Of a DNA stretch of 64,000 nt, positions 50,091 through 60,100 are shown piece after piece. Position 1 is the stretch's first letter; every line of letters begins with the position of its first letter. The notes below the pieces were generated by a model. It did not search any database. It had not been told where the DNA came from and saw only the letters and a list, made by a program, of their open reading frames with translations. The position numbers and the translations under genes are program-made. Source of the DNA: Oikopleura dioica (lineage: Eukaryota; Chordata; Appendicularia; Copelata; Oikopleuridae); assembly GCA_907165135.1 (NCBI GenBank), contig OU015568.1, positions 8,440,501-8,504,500 on the forward strand. Reading direction: 5' to 3'.

Positions 50091-51682
50091 AACGAGTAAA
50101 ATATGTTTTGACCAGCAATTAATTTTCCTAGAAACACTAAAAAGACCTGTACGAGAAGTAAATTTGTAATAATTGTATTTGTGAGGGTAAATATTCGAAA
50201 TGAATCAATAATATGATTAGATGAAGGATGTTTTCTAAGGATTTTTTCTCTAAGGAGGAAATAGGGAAAAATCAATAAAAAAAAAGATAGCCGACGGGAA
50301 ACAATCTGGGAAAAGGGCGAGAGCTGACGTGTAGTTGCTGTTTTCTTGGATTGGCCGCGCGAGCCTACACGAAAAAGCTCTGTCTGGCATCAAACGGCTC
50401 TTCAAAAAGAAAAAAAAAGACTCACATCCGGGAACTTTTTTTAACTTTACGAGGCAATTTGAAAAACCAGCGAAACGCGCTTTCTTTTTGCCAGCTGTTT
50501 TTTTTTCAAACAGCTGATGTGAATTTAATCCCTTTCAGTAATCCTTCTGTTACTTTTGACCTACCAACTACAACTCAAGGGTAGTAACTCAGGAAAAGCA
50601 GCGGGAAGCGACAATATTCGCGTTGGCGGCTCTTAGGCTCGTAATTGGTCAAAATTCACAGTCAAATTTTGTCGCCGTTTTCCCAACTTCATCTGCGCTA
50701 CCAGCGATGATTATGAGTTGTAAAAAGTTTTTAAAGATTCAATATCCGATTGACGTCAATTTTCCTTCTACATCTGGGTTAATTGTGAATCAGATATCAG
50801 ATATTGGTTTTAAATTACGGATAAAAGGACTAATTATATCAAATTAAATTCTACATACTACTCCATCGGAGCGTACATTCCTTAATTTAACTAACTTTCT
50901 ACGGATAAAGCTACTGTACTTTAGTTTACTTCAGTATGAAAAGACGTTGTCTCAGAGCTGTCTTTTCTGTCTTACAACTAACCCCTCTTGACTTGAAGAA
51001 TGTTTATTACTGTACAGCTGCTCTCCTCGTTGATTTCAGAGGAAAACAGATGTTGGCGAAAAAGGAAAAGTTCATGCTGAGCAGATAAGAAGGCGATAGA
51101 ATTGGCGCGGAATTTGACGATTCTGGTGATAGCACGCTGAGTGAGTGATCCGTGCCCGGCAATAAATTGAACTTGGCAGTTTTGGAGGCACGTCGCCGCC
51201 AGTCTGAGTGTACACGTGACCTTACTCTTACCTACTTTAGCCTTCGCCAGATCACTATTTTACGGGCTCAAATTGATATGTAAGAAAGAGAACTTGTTTT
51301 ATTTTTGGATAGAGAAAGTGGATTTATAAATATTTATTTTTTATGAAAAAATGAATGATTGAATGTATGATTTTTCTTATTGAAAGCCGGTATTATCGAT
51401 ATTTGCTTGATAACGTTACTGTTATATAATTCTTGTTCAATGTCTTTTTATTAGATTTTACTGGCAAACGACGGTGTTTGTATTACAGTTCATTTATCTT
51501 TATTTAGGCATTTTTTGTCGCGATTTTTTTTAAAGAAAGCTCAAAAAATAGAGGTTATTGCAAAAATCTTGAAAGAAATTAGGCTAGAGATTTTCAAAAT
51601 CACAAAAAATTAAAAATGAGTGTGTAAATTTGAAAGATAAAGAGGTGTTACTCGCTGTTTATTGAGGCGTAAGATTTAAAAT

Positions 51683-51868
51683 TCTCCGGAGGTTACAGCC
51701 GGCAGGGATTAGGTCAAAGAGAGCACCATTCCAAAGTCGCCTAAGCCATGCTGGATTACTCTCGGCTTCAAAGTCGACGACCCAGGTCGCCCGAAACCGT
51801 CTAGCTCGCCTTCGGGCCTTCAAACAGACAGACTTCAGCCCTCAAGGTAGCCGAGAGTGTGTTTTTGA
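51683..51868 (+). ncRNA. Candidate structured RNA, Pol III-like end
   Basis: A GC-rich island in AT-rich surroundings. ACTCTCGGCT (51758-51767) and AGCCGAGAGT (51849-51858) form a perfect 10-bp stem. Inside is GCC-TTCG-GGC (51808-51817), a UUCG tetraloop hairpin. A run of five T follows the stem at 51862-51866, as at RNA polymerase III ends. No match to 5S, U-snRNA, tRNA or spliced-leader RNA was recognised. The 5' end is a guess. Confidence 0.3.
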
Positions 51869-52666
51869 CCTCGGCACAGATATTTCAATAATCCTACTTT
51901 TAGGTCGGACACACACGGATAAAATCCGTACACGGACATGTCCGTTTAGAACCCTGATCAGAGGCATTGTACTGCTGAAGATTTTCAACTAACTATCGAC
52001 GAGATTACCGGTCGAAGTTTGTCGGTTTTAATTAGAAATCGGCACCAAAGATCTTTGATTTTCTTGGAAGCCTAAGTCGAGAATCTTTAGGTTATATTCT
52101 GGTTATCATAAGCGTCAAATTTGAGCAGCGATGCTTGACGAATCATTTTTCATCGAAAGAAGTCGGGAGAAGGAGAGCGCTCCTGACGAGATTTCACTAC
52201 GGAAATTGAAAGTTGCCAGCGTCGAGTCTCAAAAACACAAACGAGAGAGTTGATTCTTGGGCGCGCACGCACACAGTGCTCGGAACGCGGCACAATGCAC
52301 GAACGCACACTTGCCCCTGTGTTTCGCCCTAAATAGAGAAAAAATAACAATCGAGTAAGAGAGCAGCGCGCCCAGCGATTCATTGCGAGGGAGGGACGGA
52401 GTCAGATTAGAAAGGAATAAAGAGGGAGGGGACGAGGATCGTTTTTGTCAACTGGAGGCGACAGCACGGTCCGTGTCAGACTCAGAAAAGATAGATGGAC
52501 CGCCACATTGCTCTAGGGTACGGCGAAGTTGAGTTCTTTTAAGTGCCCTGTCAACAGCGAAAGTAGAAGAGAGTCAAAGAGAGAACCCTCCCCCAAGACC
52601 GCCGCTCTTTTCAAAAGACTCAAACGAGAGAAAAGCGAATCTGAAAGTGAATCTTATCCATTCAGA

Positions 52667-53610
52667 ATGACAGAGTCGGATCAGATGCCCAGACGATCGC
52701 CCTTAGACGAGTCGCTCGCTTCTACTCAAAGCCCAAATAGCCAACAACCAGTCAAGTGTCTTCAGAAACCAAACCAAAACAGCCATTATGACTCAAGGTA
52801 ACCATCTCAAATTCTTAAGAATATTCTCAGTGAAATAAAAATTAATTAAAAATGCACTGGAGTGTGTAAATTATGCATCGATAACTACGATTTATCACAC
52901 GATCTTTTCTTTGAAGATATACTCTTTCTATCTCAAAGGCCTCAAATAAATTCTGAGCCAGAATATCTGTTGTTCGAAGTACAGTTTTTAGCTAAAATCG
53001 TTAAAGATAGATATACTGTATATAACATATCATATACAGGAGCTGAATCTCCTAACTTATCCAAAATGGAAATGCTCTTTCCGGGAAGTCTTTACCTAAC
53101 TCCTTTAAAGTTTAGTTTGTGTTTATCTAAAGAAACCGTAACTCATACGTAAAGAAGGTTATATAATGACATAGAATTCAAACCAAAATTAAACCACTAT
53201 CAAGAAACTCGTGACTTATTATAAATTTGCCTCTTTTTTAAAGGTACGACTTAGATTTATAAAAAAAATTGTCCCTAAAAAGGCATTTCCGTTTCAGTTA
53301 ACAGGAAATGAAGTCTAATTTCAACTTATATGATCGTTTTTTCTCAGTCACCGTTCACCTTCAAGCTACAGTTATCCCTCCCGTGTGATACGACCTCCAC
53401 CGACGATGTCCATAGCCTCTCTGCACAAGAGAAATTCCAAGTCTTTTACCTCAACTCTGAAAAGCATCAACCAAAGGTACATCCCCCTGATCAAGTCCAA
53501 CTAAATATTTCTGAAGAATATCATCTGTCTTCCGCAATCGACTGGGTTCGAGCTCTTCGCGAGATTCATCCGATTCCTCCGGTTCATCCGATAGCTGCTA
53601 CAGAAAGTAA
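52667..53610 (+). CDS. Small Ser-rich protein of unknown function
   Basis: Three exons assembled from splice signals: 52667-52797, 53348-53476 and 53517-53610 (TAA), phases 2 and 2, introns 550 and 40 bp, both GT-AG. The sum is 354 bp, 117 aa. The start MTESDQMPRRSPLDES follows CCATTCAG by one base, the same acceptor-next-to-ATG layout as the other genes here. The product is Ser/Pro/Arg-rich with SHRSPSSYSYPSRV and a C-terminal run SSSSRDSSDSSGSSDS; no domain, signal peptide or membrane helix. Upstream the same frame stays open back to about 52515 and reads Lys/Glu/Ser-rich, so a longer isoform with an upstream exon is possible. No family was recognised. Confidence 0.6.
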
Positions 53611-54106
53611 AAAAAAAGAAAAAAACCAACACACATTCAAGCAAAGAAAAGCATATTATTTAGGATAAATTAATTGTATCCTCAGCACAAGACGAGACCA
53701 GTCTCTACTATCGTATTATAGATTACGTCTGTGTGTGTTTAAAAACTGTGCCGCACGTAAAAAAAACACCAACAAAAGATATAGAGTCTTCGTAATTAAA
53801 AAAACACTCACTATCGCTTCGTTAAATACCAAAAAACAATCTGTACTTACAATACAATATGTCCAAAACCAAAAAGCAACATTGTCAGCACAGTGTTTAA
53901 CCGACAAAAAGCTGAAACGGGAAAATGAAAAAGTCAGCGTGAAACATTTTCGCCTGCTCCCTCTTTGTCTACTCGTTGTATCAATAAATCGTATTGCTCA
54001 ATAAATTCAAATAACACAAAAAAAATAATGCGCCAACCGGCATCGGAGAATTTCAAGATTTCAAGAAAATTCTCACTTTCTGTGTAAATATTCAAAATAT
54101 ATTTTT
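53611..54106. other. Convergent intergenic gap
   Basis: About 500 bp between the stops of the Ser-rich gene and the phosphatase gene; AT-rich, presumably both 3' UTRs. An 89-codon open frame at 53735-54004 looks like chance. Confidence 0.4.
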
Positions 54107-57100
54107 TCATTTCAAATTCAATTTGGCAGAAAAGATACTTCGGATAAGGGAAAGTTGCGAAGAAAGCCCTGCTCCGGGTGGAAGAATATCGTGTAGGGCC
54201 TTTTCGGATTCTAGTTTTGACAGAATTTGTTGCCAGATTTGAACTGCTTCTTTGGTTGTTGCTGGTGTTTTGGAAGACGCGAAGATTTCTTCTATCGTTG
54301 ATTCTATCAGCTTTCTTGCTTTATCATTACGAGCTACGTATTCGGGCATCTAAAAGAGATTGAGGAAAAAGTGATTTTCGACATGACAGTTGACATTTTA
54401 CCTTGTACTCTTTATCCTTCAAGAAAACGACCAACGCCGTTATGTTATCCATCGAACCACGAGAGAAACTCGTATCAACCATTCTCCAGGCTACTTCTTC
54501 GTTTTTCCCGAAAACGCTTGCCTCAAAATGTGCATATTTCGCCGCTTCGGCGCTGGTTAAAACATCGAAAACGCCATCGCTTCCGAGAACGAGTAGACTG
54601 TCGCTTTCTTCGCGAGGGATGATTGTACAGGTTGGTGCTGCGATGACTGGCTGAAAGAGGTCGTGGTAGCGTCTTGAGGGCCATGTTCCTTCGGAATTCG
54701 GCTTGAGATCTAAATCCATTGTCAAATTTGAGAAGATTTGGAAGACGCGATATTTCTGTCTATATCTTTCGATGATGTACCAAAATCACCAAAAGCGCGA
54801 CTGAGAGCAAGATTTCCATTGACTCGATTGTATCTTACAAAGCCGCCAGTTTCATAAATGCGTTTTCTTTCCTCTGTATCCATCGGCTTATGATCTTCTG
54901 TTGAAAACTTGAGCTCAGAAGACTCATCTATTCAATAGTTCAAAATAGTTTTGTTCACTATCTAAAAACAAAAGTTCGAACCGTGCCCACAAGCAGCGTT
55001 CTTGAGTCCCCGACATTCGCAAAGATGAAATTCTTCGGCGTCATCAGCACAGAGGAACACGTGCTTCCGGAACGGAGACCACTGGCCCTAATCTCGCGAT
55101 CGAACTCGAGATAAGCGCGCTCTATTTCGGAAGAAATTTCTTCCGCACTTGCATCTGAAACAATATTGCAGATAGGGATCGAACGCAAATCAAAATGGGA
55201 ATTTTTAAAAATAAAGATATGCCTTTTATATTAAAAATTAAAATAGTAAATCGATTATGCTGATCTCAAATATGATAATCATATTGTATTTCAACTTCCG
55301 GTTTCCCGGAAACTGTCGGTTTCAGCGGCTTCCTGTGGACGCGCAATCTTGCGCCAATAACAGCAGGTTAATGAGCATTGGAAAAAGGATTTTCGAAGAA
55401 AAATATTGAAAATCGATGGCGCGTGGTTGCGCTTGCCTTTTGTACTTCTGAAGTATGACTCATGAAGCGGCGGCAAAAGCGCATAGCCCGCGTCAATGCG
55501 CGTGCGCGAAGGCGCCAGAGAGAGGCGCACGAAAAAATTGAAAAAGATGAGCGCGCCGCGATTCGAACCCGCCCCACCAGATAGACATGGTCCTATCAAT
55601 TGACAACCAGGCTATTGGAACTTGGGGAGACGCCCTTTTTCGTGGGTATAAATTATCTGCTTCTTTTTCTTTCTTCAGTAAAACTCCCTTAACCTTACGA
55701 CCACAAACGGGATTTTCACCTACCGGGTACTTTTTCGTCATTTTTTTCCAAAAAGTCAAATTTTTAAATGCGAGTCGAGATAGACTCCCAAAATGCGTCA
55801 AAATCGACTTTTGACCCGTAGAATCCATTTCCGGGCTCAAATTTGTGAAATTCCGCAAACAGATTTTTCGAAAATTGTTGACGGGGAGGGGGGTCCTTAA
55901 TCGAATTTCCTTCAACAAGAAGATCAAAAAATGCACAGACACAATTTTTCGAGCCAAAAAAAGAAATGATAATAAGTAAATTTTTTAAAAATTTTGATTT
56001 TCATAATTAGAAATTAAAAAATAAATAAGTTAGTTGTAAGATAAAAACCATAACAAAGCAAGAAACTGGATAAACTTTAATTTTAATGAAAACGGGTGTG
56101 GGTGGGGTTGGGGACAAAACTGAGATTGATCACCTCAGAGTTTAAAGTTTAAACCTTCTGTCAAGCCCTTTTCGAAGGGCCGTCAAGCCCCTTAAAATTA
56201 AAAATCAAGGAACGGGGCTGAGACGGCCCGAAGGGCCGTCAAGCCCCTTAAAATTAAAAATCAAGGAACGGGGCTGAGACGGCCCGAAGGGCCGTCAAGC
56301 CCCTTAAAATTAAAATCAAGGAACGGGGCTGAGACGGCCCGAAGGGCCGTCAAGCCCCTTAAAATTAAAAATCAAGGAACGGGGCTGAGACGGCCCGAAG
56401 GGCCGTCAAGCCCCTTAAAATTAAAAATCAAGGAACGGGGCTGAGACGGCCCGAAGGGCCGTCAAGCCCCTTAAAATTAAAAATCAAGGAACGGGGCTGA
56501 GACGGCCCGAAGGGCCGTCAAGCCCCTTAAAATTAAAAATCAAGGAACGGGGCTGAGACGGCCCGAAGGGCCGTCAAGCCCCTTAAAATTAAAAATCAAG
56601 GAACGGGGCTGAGACGGCCCGAAGGGCCGTCAAGCCCCTTAAAATTAAAATCAAGGAACGGGGCTGAGACGGCCCGAAGGGCCGTCAAGCCCCTTAAAAT
56701 TAAAAATCAAGGAACGGGGCTGAGACGGCCCGAAGGGCCGTCAAGCCCCTTAAAATTAAAAATCAAGGAACGGGGCTGAGACGGCCCGAAGGGCCGTCAA
56801 GCCCTTAAAATTAAAAATCAAGGAACGGGGCTGAGACGGCCCGAAGGGCCGTCAAGCCCCTTAAAATTAAAATCAAGGAACGGGGCTGAGACGGCCCGAA
56901 GGGCCGTCAAGCCCCTTAAAATTAAAAATCAAGGAACGGGGCTGAGACGGCCCGAAGGGCCGTCAAGCCCTTAAAATTAAAAATCAAGGAACGGGGCTGA
57001 GACGGCCCGAAGGGCCGTCAAGCCCCTTAAAATTAAAAATCAAGGAACGGGGCTGAGACGGCCCGAAGGGCCGTCAAGCCCCTTAAAATTAAAAATCAAG

Positions 57101-60100
57101 GAACGGGGCTGAGACGGCCCGAAGGGCCGTCAAGCCCCTTAAAATTAAAAATCAAGGAACGGGGCTGAGACGGCCCGAAGGGCCGTCAAGCCCCTTAAAA
57201 TTAAAAATCAAGGAACGGGGCTGAGACGGCCCGAAGGGCCGTCAAGCCCCTTAAAATTAAAAATCAAGGAACGGGGCTGAGACGGCCCGAAGGGCCGTCA
57301 AGCCCTTAAAATTAAAATCAAGGAACGGGGCTGAGACGGCCCGAAGGGCCGTCAAGCCCCTTAAAATTAAAAATCAAGGAACGGGGCTGAGACGGCCCGA
57401 AGGGCCGTCAAGCCCCTTAAAATTAAAATCAAGGAACGGGGCTGAGACGGCCCGAAGGGCCGTCAAGCCCCTTAAAATTAAAAATCAAGGAACGGGGCTG
57501 AGACGGCCCGAAGGGCCGTCAAGCCCCTTAAAATTAAAAATCAAGGAACGGGGCTGAGACGGCCCGAAGGGCCGTCAAGCCCCTTAAAATTAAAAATCAA
57601 GGAACGGGGCTGAGACGGCCCGAAGGGCCGTCAAGCCCCTTAAAATTAAAATCAAGGAACGGGGCTGAGACGGCCCGAAGGGCCGTCAAGCCCCTTAAAA
57701 TTAAAAATCAAGGAACGGGGCTGAGACGGCCCGAAGGGCCGTCAAGCCCTTAAAATTAAAAATCAAGGAACGGGGCTGAGACGGCCCGAAGGGCCGTCAA
57801 GCCCCTTAAAATTAAAAATCAAGGAACGGGGCTGAGACGGCCCGAAGGGCCGTCAAGCCCTTAAAATTAAAAATCAAGGAACGGGGCTGAGACGGCCCGA
57901 AGGGCCGTCAAGCCCCTTAAGGGGGTCGACGAGAATCGGGATTTCTGTGACCAAAAATGCGGGAAAACCGGATTAGATAGGGACAATCTGATGTTATTGG
58001 TGGATAGAAAAGGGTTGAAAAAATCAGGCGGCGAAAACTAGAAAAAATTTTCGCCAGAAAAAATCGGTCAAAAATCCCCTCAAAGTAGGGGCATTTTCGC
58101 GAAAATGCACCAAAAATGGCGATTTTTTTCACATTTTTCTTAATTTCACCCCCTAAATCTCATTTTTATCAAATGTTTTTAGGCTCAACAGATTCGGGAG
58201 GATCTGACAATTCCAAAAATATAAGTTTCATATCCAGACTATGAGTACAAGCGAAATTACGATCACCCCTGAAAAAATTCTCGTCGACCCCCCCCCTTAA
58301 AATTAAAAATCAAGGAACGGGGACCAAAATCAAGTGATCCCTTCTTCAAAATGACTCGATATCGAATCACGTGCTCAACGGCGGACCAGGATACCTGAAC
58401 CGAAGAAGACGTTATCTCCTCGATATTAACTCCACTTCCGCTTGGTGCTGTTTCTTCAGTGAAAATGACAGCGTCGGTTTCAGCATTAGCGACAAGTGCT
58501 GAGATCGCAATCTCGTACTTGGTCAGAGGGATCATTTGAGTGAGTCGAACAAAGTTAGCAAAGCCACCTTGGAGCCCGTTGGTAATTGATGCAATTGGTG
58601 GTTCCACGACGACTCGCAGATCCTTGGCACCCATAACGTAACCGAGAGCGATGGCGATCTGCGATGACTGCAGGAGGGCGACTCTTGAGTTTTCGAGAAG
58701 TGGTGCCGTCTTGGGAATACTGAAGACCTTGTCTGTCTTTCCGTGATAACCTGAAGCTCCACTGGATGAATAAGTGGCAGTCATAACGATCGAATAGATT
58801 GTGTTTGGAGTAGCACCGTCAAGTAACAGCGGACTCTCAAGCTCGACCATATTTCCATCAAAGTTGGGAATCGGTGGATTGATCAAAATATTGTAGAAGT
58901 CTGGTTTGGTAGCAACATCCCAGGTAAGTGTCAGTGATGTCGATCGCGCTTTCGCAGAGAAGTTATCTAGAGATGGAACTGTGGAATTATGTAAATTTCG
59001 CCCCTAAAACATATCTTTATCACATGATTTTAGGCTTAACTTCTCAATACACGGGCGCGCGACTAAGCGCTCAAAACACGGGGTCGGGAAAACCGACCAC
59101 CAGGCATTATTCAGCCCCGCGCGGCGCGCCGAATCCTGAGTGCGAAAAATAGCACCGAAGGTTTTGATCTCTTATTCATATTTCCGTCAAGATAATAAGG
59201 CGAAAAAGATACTGTTAGAAAGCTTGAACACTCAGCTATCCATTTATGTAATTATCACGGAAAAATAACTTTCCGATTTTCCGATAAAGAGCGTGAGAGA
59301 AATCTCGTGCAAAACGCCATCCCTCTTGAGAATCTTCACGAAACTTCGCAGAGTGGTTTGATTTGTTCATATGAGTATACATTGCAAAAATTGGGTCAAA
59401 CGGATTACCACATTCGAAGTTATTGAGGGCCAAAGTCGCCGTGGTCGGTTTTACCGACCACGTGTATTGAGAAGTTAACAGATTCGGCAGTACAGTTCAT
59501 ATGCAGACTATCTGTAGAAGTGATATTTTGATCACCCTGAAAGAAATTCTCGTCGAGATCTGGTTAAAGCCATCACACTCTCAGGAATGTATGGCTCAGT
59601 TGGTATCTGATAGGAACGGGACTTCTTAGTGAAGCGCGTTCGATTCCCGACGAGACCATTTTTTTTTCAATTTCTATTGGTCAGGGCGCGGGCTCGCTCG
59701 CAGGAAAAGTCAAAACGCGTCGCGGCAAAAGCTTCTCGCCCCGGAGCGCCACCCTTTGCGTGACACTTCTCCGCGCTGCGCGCTTCTCATTGGCCCTTTT
59801 CCTCTTCTCTCTTTATTTTTCAAAGTGTAATAACTCAAAAACTACAACACCTATGAAAATTTAAAATTCATATTTGAAAAGCCTGAGCCTCAAAACCCAT
59901 TTTTTCATTTATAAGTTTAGAAAAAAATTTTTTGGGTGCCCCGGTGGTGATTTGCGTTCGATCCCTAATTGCAGATAAGTGCCACATCCAGTTAGAACCT
60001 GATTTAATGAGGGAGCCGAGCTTCTTCTCGAGGAACTGTGGTAAGTTCTTAGAGCAGTACTGGGCGACGCGGTAATCTAAAGAGACAAAACATGTTGAGT

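Larger units (their letters stand above)
49674..52666. promoter_or_regulatory. Divergent intergenic region (KDEL receptor / Ser-rich gene)
   Basis: Three kilobases between divergent start codons, the longest gene-free stretch outside the transposon. It contains an imperfect inverted repeat (49927-50090), a candidate structured RNA (51683-51868), a 14-bp palindrome (51933-51946) and a GC-rich block near 52240-52470. No long credible open frame. Confidence 0.4.
55173..59967. mobile_element. Composite DNA element, 19-bp TIRs and 8-bp target duplication (hAT-like)
   Basis: Left terminus 55173-55191 reads TAGGGATCGAACGCAAATC; right terminus 59949-59967 is its exact reverse complement. Both are flanked by ATTGCAGA (55165-55172 and 59968-59975). 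An 8-bp duplication with TIRs starting TAGGG is what hAT-superfamily elements produce. Removing the element and one ATTGCAGA leaves a perfect 41-bp GT-AG intron of the phosphatase gene. No transposase-like frame was found inside, so it is non-autonomous. Cargo: tRNA-like modules near both ends, a large satellite array, two small inverted-repeat elements with a third nested inside one of them, and an FN3-coding exon. Confidence 0.85.

Noticed and set aside
56174-57920. Satellite considered as a CRISPR array
   Set aside because: No unique spacers between repeats; units are head-to-tail, and the genome is animal.
58325-58978. FN3 exon as part of the titin A-band
   Set aside because: It lies more than 35 kb upstream of the titin start codon, inside another gene's intron.
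59582-59667. Functional tRNA gene
   Set aside because: A- and B-box-like motifs are present but the acceptor, anticodon and T stems do not pair.
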